A stretch of DNA of 53,795 nucleotides from contig NZ_GG695974.1 of assembly GCF_000159955.1 (NCBI RefSeq), forward strand, positions 5,882 to 59,676. The letters are read 5' to 3'. The stretch comes from Paenibacillus sp. oral taxon 786 str. D14. GTDB taxonomy: Bacteria; Bacillota; Bacilli; Paenibacillales; Paenibacillaceae. The notes beneath the pieces were generated by a model. That model was not told the DNA's origin. It saw nothing but the letters and a program-made list of their open reading frames with translations, and ran no database searches. The translations under genes and the position numbers were made by a program. Positions 16,792-24,886 of the stretch are shown in pieces. Numbering within the stretch: the first letter of the stretch is position 1; every line of letters begins with the position of its first letter.

Positions 16792-17047
16792 TTTGGCATC
16801 CCACCTTCGGGCTTGGCAAATATGACTTGTTCATGTGTTTACACCTTGCGGTGAAGGATTGGCTCTCCCTTGAAGTTTTCAAGGACTCGCCGGTGAAGCC
16901 GTAGCCGCACCGGACGAACGACTAACAAGGCGGGCCGCCAGCCGATGTTGTCGTTGCGATTGGACGACGTGTTGTAATTCCAGTTGCGGGCCGAGTTGTA
17001 GCCGCGAATCGCACGGTAGGAGACCAAACAGAGCCAACCCTATGATC
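16792..17047 (-). ncRNA. Putative DGR template RNA region
   Basis: The 256-bp gap between avd and RT holds the template repeat and, 3' of it on the transcript, two hairpins: CCGGTG/CACCGG (16890-16913) and CCTTGA/TCAAGG (16868-16884). In the Bordetella phage DGR the flanking avd-TR-RT RNA is needed for priming and cDNA synthesis, so this gap likely yields a structured RNA. Exact ends unknown. Confidence 0.75.
16931..17022 (-). repeat. DGR template repeat (TR)
   Basis: Read on the minus strand it would encode RAIRGYNSARNWNYN then TSSNRNDNIGWRP, packed with AAC/AAT codons. Such codons give a wide amino-acid range, never stops, when adenines are randomised. It holds 21 adenines on the coding strand, of which 10 are changed in the VR. 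The flanks diverge sharply at both ends. Confidence 0.95.
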
Positions 17048-17395
17048 CTATCGTTTCGTGTGATGCGATTTGATCAGGCCGCCGGTGATCCGTCCCAACT
17101 CCGAAACCTTCTCCTGCAACTCGTATGCTTTTCGCTCCGTGATGTACTTTTGTCCGCGAGCCACGCTAATGAGCACGAGCAGCAGCTTGATATCGGCATC
17201 GACTTGGTGCAGATAATGAATTTTGTCATTCATCTTGAGCGAGTTGTACGTCATGGCATTGCGGATCACGCGGTAACATGCCTGCTTCATCTCCTGACAA
17301 AGACAAAATTTTTCCGCTTTCGGAAAGTTCTTCAGCAGGGGATAGAGGTTATTTAAGAATACTTCCGCTTTCTTCTGTAGGAGCAATGGTTGCAT
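17048..17395 (-). CDS. avd: DGR accessory variability determinant (Avd)
   Basis: 115 aa, basic and nearly all helical. KNFPKAEKFCLCQEMKQACYRVI is the characteristic Avd helix, followed by helices ending in GRITGGLIKSHH. Avd forms a pentameric barrel that binds the RT and template RNA and is needed for mutagenic homing. It lies immediately before the template repeat, and its start overlaps the previous gene by 47 bp. AGGGAG lies upstream of ATG. Confidence 0.9.
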   Translation of the reverse strand: MQPLLLQKKAEVFLNNLYPLLKNFPKAEKFCLCQEMKQACYRVIRNAMTYNSLKMNDKIHYLHQVDADIKLLLVLISVARGQKYITERKAYELQEKVSELGRITGGLIKSHHTKR

Positions 17396-17630
17396 ACAAG
17401 CACTTTCTCCCTCTGATTTGATTCAGCACGTCGATGTTGCCGTAGTATTCAAATCCGTAGTCCGTCACCCGGATCGTGGCGATTTCATTCATCCCGGCCA
17501 GCACGCCGGTTAAAACGAAGTCGTCATCGAAGCGTTGGGAACGGCACGGTTCGCACGCGGGAATGAGTTCCTGAAACAAGTTGGAAATCAGGCAGCTCAT
17601 TTCCTTTTTCGTGCAGGCCACCTTATACAT
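17349..17630 (-). CDS. Unknown Cys-rich protein upstream of Avd
   Basis: About 93 aa if started at ATG 17630, which overlaps the stop of the previous gene; a start at 17654 or 17681 is also open. Contains ACTKKEMSC and PACEPCRSQ, a possible Cys4 metal site, then a beta-rich half (FVLTGVLAGMNEIATIRVTDYG). Not recognised. Overlap with avd suggests co-translation, so it might be a DGR partner or another tail-end protein. Confidence 0.6.
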   Translation of the reverse strand: MYKVACTKKEMSCLISNLFQELIPACEPCRSQRFDDDFVLTGVLAGMNEIATIRVTDYGFEYYGNIDVLNQIRGRKCLYATIAPTEESGSILK

Positions 17631-17931
17631 AGAGTCGTCTGGCTGCCGGGTCATAAATGCCATTGGAAAGCTTGATCGCATCGAGCGTGCTGAAGTTTTC
17701 CAGAAAAACGTTGTTCGTCAGGTTGTTCAGCGAGGCGTTCTTCAGTACCTCCACTTCGCTTTGAAGGGTGGCAATGGCCGCCGCGTTGGCGGCTGACGCT
17801 TCCGTGACCTCGTAAATGCCGGTTTCCATGTTGTTGAGGTTCCGCGCGCTGACCGGCGTCCCCTCCTGAATGACTTCGCCTGTCGTCGTATCGACGATGT
17901 GGTCTTTCCAGTCCGTTTTGTTATAAGGCAT
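17623..17931 (-). CDS. Tail-fibre-region phage protein
   Basis: 102 aa from ATG 17931. The opening MPYNKTDWKDHIVD then a motif around VSARNLNNMETGIYE occurs at the start of many Bacillus and Paenibacillus phage tail proteins. A coiled coil follows (AIATLQSEVEVLKN). Overlaps the previous gene by 11 bp. It probably attaches or trimerises fibre parts. Confidence 0.7.
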   Translation of the reverse strand: MPYNKTDWKDHIVDTTTGEVIQEGTPVSARNLNNMETGIYEVTEASAANAAAIATLQSEVEVLKNASLNNLTNNVFLENFSTLDAIKLSNGIYDPAARRLYV

Positions 17932-18241
17932 TTCCCTCGACCTCCATTTCCGAATACCTGTACTTGAATACCACATACAACCCTTTGGACTGCGGCTTGA
18001 CGAATGTTCGTTCCGCGTTTGCGACGATATCGCCGTCCTGATCAACGAGCCGGACGTTGCCGATCTCGCCTGCGACCGAGTCATCGAAGAACACGAACAC
18101 TTTCACGACGTCGCCCTCGACGCTCGTCCTGAACAGGTCGATGCTTTGGGTCGCGCCGTTCAGCTCGTATTCGGCGCGGGCGAGCGAATCGACGAACCGC
18201 TGCGCCTGTTTGCGCAAGCCGATTTCCGTCATTGTTTTCAC
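17921..18241 (-). CDS. Tail-end phage protein, function unknown
   Basis: 106 aa, GTG start behind AGGGGTGG. A charged helical N-terminus precedes a beta-strand domain (VKVFVFFDDSV, IGNVRLVDQDGDIV, GLYVVFKYRY). Located between the gp48-like baseplate protein and fibre genes, so a baseplate-to-fibre connector is plausible. Not recognised beyond that. Confidence 0.65.
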   Translation of the reverse strand: MKTMTEIGLRKQAQRFVDSLARAEYELNGATQSIDLFRTSVEGDVVKVFVFFDDSVAGEIGNVRLVDQDGDIVANAERTFVKPQSKGLYVVFKYRYSEMEVEGNAL

Positions 18242-18244
18242 GTT

Positions 18245-18970
18245 TTAACCACCCCTTGGCTGATAAAGTTTTTCCGAAGCACGAATCGTGTCCGCCAGCG
18301 GATACTGCACTTGCCCAAATGCGAACTGCGACTTGATCGCGGCGTCCGATTGCGCCAAGCTCCCAAAATTGCTCTGTGTCGGCCAAGTGCCGCATGCGAA
18401 CGTATTGCAGAGCGCATATCCGGAATAGCCGGATTGAAAGGCCGAGCGGATCATGAGACGGTTTTGTTCTTCGACGGCGTAGCTCGGCTTGCCGCTGGCC
18501 GGTTTGACCTTCATGACTTCGCTGTCGATGACAGCGATGTCGTTGACGCCGCTCGGGTTTTTGCCAGCCAAATAGATAATAAATTCCGCCCAGCGCTCCG
18601 GATCGTAAAGGCGATAGGGCTCGATGTAAGATTGCTCATATCCGAGCATCCGAAGCGAGAGCAGGATGCCTTGCTCTGTTCCCGCCAGCTCGGCAATCTT
18701 GTGCTTCATCATCAGCCGCATCCGGTAGTTTTCGACGCTCTCGCCTTTGAGCCGCCGCATGCCGCGTTCTTGGCCGTGTTGCTCCAGCATCAGCTCGCTG
18801 GCGCTTATGATCATGGACTCCTCGCGGACGCGCAGGATGTCTTGCTTCGTTTGATCCGCGAGCTTCCCGATCACCTTCAGGAAGATGTAAAGCTGGTTCT
18901 TCGCCTTGGCTACTTTCTTGAGGGGGCCGAACAGGAGATGATACATATAGTCGCCAAACTTCTCGAACAT
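18245..18970 (-). CDS. Mu gp48-like / tail protein I family baseplate protein
   Basis: 241 aa. Follows baseplate J directly, as gp48 follows gp47 in Mu. The N-terminal helical half (LGPLKKVAKAKNQLYIFLKV-like; MLEQHGQERGMRRLKGESVENYRMRL) resembles YmfQ/gpI-type proteins that join the baseplate to fibres. The C-terminal quarter is Ser/Gly/Phe-rich. AAGGGGG precedes ATG. Confidence 0.75.
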   Translation of the reverse strand: MFEKFGDYMYHLLFGPLKKVAKAKNQLYIFLKVIGKLADQTKQDILRVREESMIISASELMLEQHGQERGMRRLKGESVENYRMRLMMKHKIAELAGTEQGILLSLRMLGYEQSYIEPYRLYDPERWAEFIIYLAGKNPSGVNDIAVIDSEVMKVKPASGKPSYAVEEQNRLMIRSAFQSGYSGYALCNTFACGTWPTQSNFGSLAQSDAAIKSQFAFGQVQYPLADTIRASEKLYQPRGG

Positions 18971-18975
18971 CTCCG

Positions 18976-20106
18976 TTACCCCCTTTCAATCGTGACGGAC
19001 ACTTCGCCCAGAACGATCACCTTGTCGGTATCCAGCACAACGTCGGCGGACGGGCTTGTTACCCGTACATTTCGAACGATAGGGATGTCTTTTCGAATCC
19101 CGAAGATGATGTCCGCATGGTAGAGTTCATTCAGATTGCGCCCTTTCTGGAGTCGCAACATGTCCGTCAGGATCGCTTTTACGCGGGACTCAAGCCCCGT
19201 GGCATCCGCATCCGGCGGAATCCAGATCGTCACGGCCACATCCTGCGGAACCGTTTCGGAGGACTTCACCAGCACATCGTCATACGGCCCTTTGATCTGA
19301 TTCGCGGCGGCGCTGACGGCCGCCAAAAGCCCCTCCGTCGCTTCTCCAGCCGTGCCAGTGACGATGATGTCGATGGTGCCTTGCCCTCTGGGGTGGAGGT
19401 CGTCCACACGGACGAACAGCACGCCGGGCACGGCCTCGCATACGTTCTTGTATTTGTCCGCGATGGGGAGGGTGGCCAGCTCCGCCCATGCGTTCAGCGT
19501 TCGTTCCCGCAGGCTCTCGATATCTTCGAGATCGCTGCCTTCTTGGACGATCCAATCGGATTCGTTGGTGATCCTGTCCACGCCCTCGATATGCGTCAGC
19601 GACTTTTTGATTTGACCCGGCGGAACGTTATATGTTGACCCCGGCTTTTCGGCCTCGACCAGAACCTTGAAGCTGGTGGCATTCGCGGGCATCGTGGCAT
19701 TCTCCGTGACAATGAACCGAAGCTCCTCGCCCAGAATATCCGGCTCGGTCTTGAAGATATCGCCCTTCGAAATCTTGACCGCATTTCCCGGCGTATCGCG
19801 CTGAAGCGTGACGTATCCTTTGGTCTTCTGCGGCTGCTTTCGCTTCTTCGAGAAATCCGCTGCCTTAAGCTCCAGCCAGTCGCCTTCCGCATGCTGCACG
19901 AACATGTTGTTGAGCACCGTTCGCAGGAGCCTAACGAACTCGATCCGGATTTGGATGAAGATCATCATGAGCGTGTAGAAGATTCCGCCTGCTGCAAAGT
20001 TTGTAATGGCAAACCCTTCGTTCTTCAGCTCTTCCTGAATGGAACTGGCCAGTTCGTCGCGATCCGGGACGGGTAATATTTCATCCAAAATTTTCTCTTC
20101 GATCAA
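18976..20106 (-). CDS. Baseplate J-like protein (Mu gp47)
   Basis: 376 aa, TTG start behind GGAGGTGA. Contains the baseplate J core: GDIFKTEPDILGEELRF, LVEAEKPGSTYNVPPGQI, ESLRERTLNAWAE, VDDLHPRGQGTIDIIVTG. Forms the baseplate wedge around the hub in contractile tails. Confidence 0.92.
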   Translation of the reverse strand: MIEEKILDEILPVPDRDELASSIQEELKNEGFAITNFAAGGIFYTLMMIFIQIRIEFVRLLRTVLNNMFVQHAEGDWLELKAADFSKKRKQPQKTKGYVTLQRDTPGNAVKISKGDIFKTEPDILGEELRFIVTENATMPANATSFKVLVEAEKPGSTYNVPPGQIKKSLTHIEGVDRITNESDWIVQEGSDLEDIESLRERTLNAWAELATLPIADKYKNVCEAVPGVLFVRVDDLHPRGQGTIDIIVTGTAGEATEGLLAAVSAAANQIKGPYDDVLVKSSETVPQDVAVTIWIPPDADATGLESRVKAILTDMLRLQKGRNLNELYHADIIFGIRKDIPIVRNVRVTSPSADVVLDTDKVIVLGEVSVTIERG

Positions 20107-20513
20107 ACCAATCTCACCTCCACCGAAACCCTGTCCAGTTCAATGTCGAGAATGGCGGTCTGATCGCTATCCGCGAATCCGAAAGAGACCTGAATGGCGA
20201 TAACGTCTTCCCTTAAATCAACGGTCGTCTTAATTGTTTCGGGGTCGATCTCGGTTCGCCTTGCCAGCTTCGAACGGACTCGCTGCGCAATTTCCAGACG
20301 GAGCAACTCGTCGTCTTGCGACTGGATAAAGTCGAGCAGCGACCAGCCCCACGTTTCGTCATAAAAGACTTCGCCCTCTTGGGTCAGCGCTTCGATCCGT
20401 ATGTCTTGCAGGAAGCAATCCAGCCCGGAAATAAGCAGCGCGTCGCCGTTCGCCGCTGCTGTGACTTGCCAGCTTTCGTCAAGCCGGATGTCTGTGTCCA
20501 TCAATCCCGCCAT
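20103..20513 (-). CDS. Baseplate wedge protein (gp46/XkdS-like)
   Basis: 136 aa. DIRIEALTQEGEVFYDETWGWSLLDFI and the T4 gp25/lambdoid W-like layout identify a baseplate wedge subunit. Sits before baseplate J with a 4-bp overlap, as gp46 does in Mu. Confidence 0.8.
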   Translation of the reverse strand: MAGLMDTDIRLDESWQVTAAANGDALLISGLDCFLQDIRIEALTQEGEVFYDETWGWSLLDFIQSQDDELLRLEIAQRVRSKLARRTEIDPETIKTTVDLREDVIAIQVSFGFADSDQTAILDIELDRVSVEVRLV

Positions 20514-20514
20514 A

Positions 20515-20799
20515 TCAGATCACCTTCCCGACGATGAACAGGTTAAGCTGCCCATACAGGAGCAACGCGGCCACGATGTCGTCCGGATCGAGCGCGAGCT
20601 CCGATCTCACATTCGGGATTTCCGGGAAGCGCTCGTCCACGTTGCGGTTTGCATCGAGAATTTTGACGTTGTACACGTAGCCGCTTCCGTCGGTTCGCGC
20701 CTTCGTGATTTGCGCAAAGACCGCGCCCGGCAACTCGATGTGCGGGTACTCCTGCCGAATTTTTCGATTGACGACTGTATGCACATATTGCTCCAGCAT
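20515..20799 (-). CDS. Small baseplate/spike-associated protein
   Basis: 94 aa, helix first then beta-rich (GSGYVYNVKILDANRNVDERF, LNLFIVGKVI), close to an OB-like fold. Position between the hub and the wedge matches Mu gp45 or XkdR. It is shorter than Mu gp45, so it may lack the spike needle. AAGGTGG precedes ATG. Confidence 0.65.
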   Translation of the reverse strand: MLEQYVHTVVNRKIRQEYPHIELPGAVFAQITKARTDGSGYVYNVKILDANRNVDERFPEIPNVRSELALDPDDIVAALLLYGQLNLFIVGKVI

Positions 20800-20811
20800 G
20801 GGATCACCACC

Positions 20812-21561
20812 TTAAAAGTAAATGTTCGTTCGGATAAACCCGTTGTCGTTCGTGCGGAACACGGTTTTCTTGACCGCGAATTCCCCCGTGACTTGCGGAT
20901 GGTTCACCCGGATCAGGTTGGAATGGCGGATGAAGGGAGCGGATACCGTTTCCAGTTCCCACAAACCATCTGCGCGGCGCAAAGAAATGATGTTCTCCGC
21001 GTACTCGAACGTGTAGATGTAGGATTGTTTGGGCTCCTGCCCCCAATAGAAAATTCCGTCAGCGAAGAAGAACCGCTCCTTTATCCCCCAGATCGCATGG
21101 ATTGCCTCGATCACGGCGATGACGTTTTTTTGCCGGATTGGGACAACGCTCTTCTTCGGAAAAATCCTCGTCGTGAGCTGCACGTTCTGGATACCGGCTT
21201 TGTTGAGGCAGAAGGACAATATCTCCTGCGGCGTTGCATCCAGAAATGTATTCGTGATGATCGTGTCCTCCAGCAATATCATGTCGTCCTTCAGTACGAT
21301 CTCGTTTTGCTCGACGCCGCTAAACGGGCTGACCACATACCCGTCAAACACCGTGACGAACTGTTCGTGATAGCCGAGCTGGATGCTTGCTTCGTCCCGG
21401 CGATTGATCGCGATTTTGTCCCTGAACTTCTCAGTGAACCGTACCTTCGCCCAATCGAAATATGAATCGGCGGAGGAATAAACTTCGATTTGGATGCCCT
21501 GTTGGAAGGCGTAGCGGCCAATCTGCGCCAGCATGTCGGGGTAGAATAGATCGACCTCCAT
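20812..21561 (-). CDS. Baseplate hub protein (gpD/Mu gp44-like)
   Basis: 249 aa. Beta-rich, with FRDKIAINRRDEASIQLGY and FDGYVVSPFSG in the first tail-tube-like domain and LDATPQEILSFCLNKAGIQ in the next, typical of phage late control D/hub proteins that cap the tube. Shorter than Mu gp44. Confidence 0.75.
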   Translation of the reverse strand: MEVDLFYPDMLAQIGRYAFQQGIQIEVYSSADSYFDWAKVRFTEKFRDKIAINRRDEASIQLGYHEQFVTVFDGYVVSPFSGVEQNEIVLKDDMILLEDTIITNTFLDATPQEILSFCLNKAGIQNVQLTTRIFPKKSVVPIRQKNVIAVIEAIHAIWGIKERFFFADGIFYWGQEPKQSYIYTFEYAENIISLRRADGLWELETVSAPFIRHSNLIRVNHPQVTGEFAVKKTVFRTNDNGFIRTNIYF

Positions 21562-21563
21562 GC

Positions 21564-22163
21564 TTACATCGCCTCCAGTTGCGCCATTTTGGCTTTGTAG
21601 TAAGCCGTCTTCGCGTCGTCTCTCGCCGGAGTGGCCGTTGTTTTGTCGCTCATCTTCGGTGCCGCGCCGCGCGATGTCAAATACTGCTTATAATCTGCGT
21701 TCAATTTGATGTCGCTTCCGGAAGCTTTGCGTCCGGCAGCGGCAGACTTGGTTGCCGTAATCTTCATTGGGATGTACTCCCAGAATTCGATTGTGACAGC
21801 GAGCTCGCTTTTTTTGTTCTGCTCCTTGGTCGTGAGGTTCTTGAAGATCACCTTCGAAATGCCTCGGACGGCGGTGTGCGCATGAACGAAGTCGTGCACG
21901 ACCGGCTTTTGCTGACCCGGCTTCTTGAACAGGTTCTGAATGACGGCCAACTTCTCCAGCTTGGTCTGCTGCGGCCCGTCCTCCAGCACGAGCTCCAGCG
22001 TGATCTTCGCATCCTCATACCCGATGGCCTGCTTCGGCTTTTGGGTTTTGCCTTCGACTTGTTGCTCTTCCACCTGTGCGTCGGCCTTAACCTCGATACT
22101 CTTGAAGAGACCGGGGAGGACGACGCCCCCGACTTTGACTGTACTTTCGTCCACCAGTATCAC
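21564..22163 (-). CDS. Tail/baseplate protein (XkdP or Mu gp43 position)
   Basis: 199 aa, GTG start behind AAGGAGGG. N-terminal beta domain (VKVGGVVLPGLFKSIEV; DAKITLELVLED; SELAVTIEFWEYIP) like tube-initiator proteins, then an Ala/Lys-rich tail. Sits between tape measure and hub, where XkdP or Mu gp43 lie. Family assignment is from context. Confidence 0.6.
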   Translation of the reverse strand: MILVDESTVKVGGVVLPGLFKSIEVKADAQVEEQQVEGKTQKPKQAIGYEDAKITLELVLEDGPQQTKLEKLAVIQNLFKKPGQQKPVVHDFVHAHTAVRGISKVIFKNLTTKEQNKKSELAVTIEFWEYIPMKITATKSAAAGRKASGSDIKLNADYKQYLTSRGAAPKMSDKTTATPARDDAKTAYYKAKMAQLEAM

Positions 22164-22177
22164 GGCTCGTCCCCTCC

Positions 22178-24550
22178 TTATGCGGGCGACGGGGTAGCCC
22201 CGTTCGCGTTGACTTGGTCTTCGATCTCTCTCAAGAGCTTGAACAAGGTCTGCAAGTCCTTCAGGTTATTCAGGTCGATGTTCAGCACAAGCTGCTGAAT
22301 GACCGTGCCGTTTTCCTTGTCTTTGGAAGAGGAGCTGTCGGTCGAGCTTTCCGAAACCGTCTCACGAAGGTTGATTTTCTTGGGCTCGCCGCCGCTTGCG
22401 GACAGTCCCATTTGCGCAAAGGCGTTCTCCGTAATCTCGCCGGGGATGTGCTGGCTTTTTTCCATCCCCGCGCCAATCGTTTCAAACACCCGTCGGCCCG
22501 AAAGCGTCAGCTCGGAGAGCGGCCCTTCCTTGGCGTCGGAGAAGGGAAGGAGGTTTCTGACTTTCTGAAGGACGCCTTTTACCGCCTCGACCGGCTTCAT
22601 GGCAACGCTCTTGATGCCTTCGACCATCGTGTCGATGATTTTCGCGCCGCTCTCCCTGAACCATGCCGGAATGCCCGCGAAGAAATTTTTGATTGCGTTT
22701 ATCCCGTTGACGAATGCGTCCTTGATGCGAGTCCACAGATTGGAGAAGAAGGCGACGATGGAATCCCAATGCGTGATGATGAGCAGCGGAATCCCGATGA
22801 ACGGCATGAATGCGGCAATCGCGATTTGCAGCCATGTCGGCATGGACGAGAACAGATTTCGAATCCAGTCGAACCCGGCGCTGATGCCGCTCACGAAGCC
22901 GTTCCAAACGCCTTGTATCCACGAGACCACGGAGTCCCAATTCTGCCAGAGCAAAATGAGTGCGGCCACCAAAGCGACAATACCGACGACGATCCACGTG
23001 ATGGGATTCGCGAGCAAAGCTGCCGTGAAGCTCCACACCGAAGCGATCAGCCCCGGCATCGCGCGCGCGGCGGTGAAGATGGCTTGCCTCGCCATGTTCG
23101 CCATGCCGACGGCGACGTTTCGCAGACTGGTGACTGCCATTCTCGCGCCGATCATCATCTGGTTGAACGCAGCCCTTACGCCGTCCCCGGCGTACATGGC
23201 CATGATTCGTATGGTCGTAATCGTGTCAGGGATGCGTCGAATTACTCCCACAAAGCCGGAAACATATCCTGCCGTCCGGGTAAATACAAGCCCAATACCG
23301 CCGATCACCGCGATTAACGATCCGCCCACCATCAAAACGGAGCCGATGACCAGCAGCACAATCATGATCGCTTTCGCGAGTTCCTGATGGCTGCCGATCC
23401 ATGCGCTGATCCTGCTGATCCATTGTTCGCCTTTGGCCATAAACGAGTTGAAGGTAGGCAATAGCTGGTGCCCGAGCTCTTCGGTGACGTTGTGGAGGCG
23501 CTGCTTCAGCCGCTCGAACTTCTCTGGCTCCGTCTCGTTGATGGCCATTGCCATTTCCCGTGCAAGGGCGGTGCCTTGACCCATCGAATCGTAGATCGTC
23601 AGGATGTTCTCCTGAAGGTTGTCCACCTTGTTGTACAGCAAGTCGATGAGCGCGACCGCCTCGTCCGTCCCGAACGCTTTTTGAATCTTCAGCTTTTCGG
23701 CGGCGTCAATCGTCTCGCCGAACTTGCTGCGAAGCGTGGCTAAAATCTGCGGCATCGAGAGGAGCTGGTTGTTCGCGTCCGTGAATTTCAGTCCGAGCTC
23801 TTGCCCTGCCCGAGCCGCCGACTGGAGGAAGGCTCTATATTTCGTCCCCGCCTCGCTGCCGCTCATGGTGGCCTGAAGCATCCCGAGCACCGTGAGCTGT
23901 TCTTCGAGCGGCACATTCGCCGACGTGGCCGCCGCGCCCAAGGTGGATATGCTGTCCGCCATGCTTTTGCCAGACGCCTTGAAGACCTGAATCGATTTGG
24001 CCAGACCCGCCGACAGCATCTCTCCGAACTGAAGATCGGACAGCTCGTCGTAGTACCCTTTATAAATCCCGTACCCCGTTGCAAACAGCGACGTCATTTC
24101 GTCGATGGTTGCGCCGGTCGCCTTGGCCGTAATGCCCGCAATCTCCGTGTACTGCGCGACCCCTTCGTCCGTCAGGGAATCGATACCGCCCTTGATGTCC
24201 GTCGCCGCCCGCAGAAACTCCGATTTCGTCGTTCCGGGCCATTTATTGCTGAAGCTCGTCGCCGCATCTTCCAACGTTTTGAGGTCTTCCACGCCCATCG
24301 ACTTGAGCACGCCGAGCGCCCGCTGGGTTTCGAATGTCGCTTCGACAGGGGCGAGAGCAGCCTGTGCAATCCCGGCTCCGATCCCTGCCCACGCCAGACC
24401 CGATTTCGCCATTCCGCCAAAACTTTCATTCAGCTTATCGATCCGGCTGACCGAGTTATCGACGTTCGCGTTGACGCGAGAAATCGGGCCGGACAGACGA
24501 TCGATCATGCTGACGATGACGGAGAGGCGGAAAACCGATTCCAAGCCCAC
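22178..24550 (-). CDS. Tail tape measure protein
   Basis: 790 aa, GTG start behind AGGAGGTG. The N-terminal TP901-type core has GVLKSMGVEDLKTLEDAATS and AATSANVPLEEQLTVLGMLQ. The centre has several hydrophobic segments (about 385-425 and 505-640), and the C-terminus is polar with Ser/Asp runs. Sets tail length and may help DNA entry. At ~790 residues the predicted tail is of Mu-like length. Confidence 0.92.
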   Translation of the reverse strand: MGLESVFRLSVIVSMIDRLSGPISRVNANVDNSVSRIDKLNESFGGMAKSGLAWAGIGAGIAQAALAPVEATFETQRALGVLKSMGVEDLKTLEDAATSFSNKWPGTTKSEFLRAATDIKGGIDSLTDEGVAQYTEIAGITAKATGATIDEMTSLFATGYGIYKGYYDELSDLQFGEMLSAGLAKSIQVFKASGKSMADSISTLGAAATSANVPLEEQLTVLGMLQATMSGSEAGTKYRAFLQSAARAGQELGLKFTDANNQLLSMPQILATLRSKFGETIDAAEKLKIQKAFGTDEAVALIDLLYNKVDNLQENILTIYDSMGQGTALAREMAMAINETEPEKFERLKQRLHNVTEELGHQLLPTFNSFMAKGEQWISRISAWIGSHQELAKAIMIVLLVIGSVLMVGGSLIAVIGGIGLVFTRTAGYVSGFVGVIRRIPDTITTIRIMAMYAGDGVRAAFNQMMIGARMAVTSLRNVAVGMANMARQAIFTAARAMPGLIASVWSFTAALLANPITWIVVGIVALVAALILLWQNWDSVVSWIQGVWNGFVSGISAGFDWIRNLFSSMPTWLQIAIAAFMPFIGIPLLIITHWDSIVAFFSNLWTRIKDAFVNGINAIKNFFAGIPAWFRESGAKIIDTMVEGIKSVAMKPVEAVKGVLQKVRNLLPFSDAKEGPLSELTLSGRRVFETIGAGMEKSQHIPGEITENAFAQMGLSASGGEPKKINLRETVSESSTDSSSSKDKENGTVIQQLVLNIDLNNLKDLQTLFKLLREIEDQVNANGATPSPA

Positions 24551-24567
24551 GCTTTCACCTCCTGTCT

Positions 24568-24595
24568 TTTACATAAATTTCTAATGTGCTATAGT
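24568..24595 (+). promoter_or_regulatory. Promoter of the plus-strand membrane gene
   Basis: TTTACA (24568-24573), 16-base spacer, extended -10 TGCTATAGT (24587-24595). It points against the surrounding tail operon. Confidence 0.75.
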
Positions 24596-24628
24596 AGAGT
24601 CAGAAGATTTTGCAAAGGAGCGATCATC

Positions 24629-24871
24629 ATGTTCGGAATTATCATGGCTCTACTGACTTTCTTCTTCTACGTCATTTGTGCGGGCGTGGTGTTGGCCATC
24701 TTGATTTATTTGCCGCTGATGATATACGTCATTCCTTATGCGCTTTGGGTTGGATTCCAAAATCAGGTCGGCAAACATCTCGACAAGAAAAAGGAGCGAT
24801 TTTGGCGCACCGTCCGGAATGCAACCAAGCTGTACGTGAGCTGGATCACGCGGAAAGAACCGTCCTTCTAG
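24629..24871 (+). CDS. Small membrane protein in the tail module (moron candidate)
   Basis: 80 aa, ATG 24629 after AAAGGAG. Two hydrophobic helices (about 5-26 and 29-43) then a basic tail (HLDKKKERFWRTVRNATKLY), so probably two membrane passes with the tail in the cytoplasm. It is the only plus-strand gene inside the structural operon and has its own promoter and terminator, which suggests expression from the silent prophage. Superinfection exclusion or host modification are the usual jobs of such genes; no homology is claimed. Confidence 0.8.
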   Translation: MFGIIMALLTFFFYVICAGVVLAILIYLPLMIYVIPYALWVGFQNQVGKHLDKKKERFWRTVRNATKLYVSWITRKEPSF

Positions 24872-24886
24872 GGGGGCGGTTTTTTT
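24858..24886 (+). terminator. Terminator of the plus-strand membrane gene
   Basis: GAACCGTCC / GGGGCGGTT stem followed by a T7 run. It overlaps the gene's stop and the end of the frameshifted chaperone on the other strand. Confidence 0.8.

Noticed and set aside
15068..17025. Ordinary duplication or CRISPR-like repeat
   Set aside because: The mismatches fall only at coding-strand adenines, and RT and Avd are adjacent, which simple duplication does not explain. No CRISPR array is seen anywhere in the window.
16839..17027. 62-aa frame across the template repeat
   Set aside because: This is the template repeat itself read as protein; it serves as RNA template and has no ribosome site.
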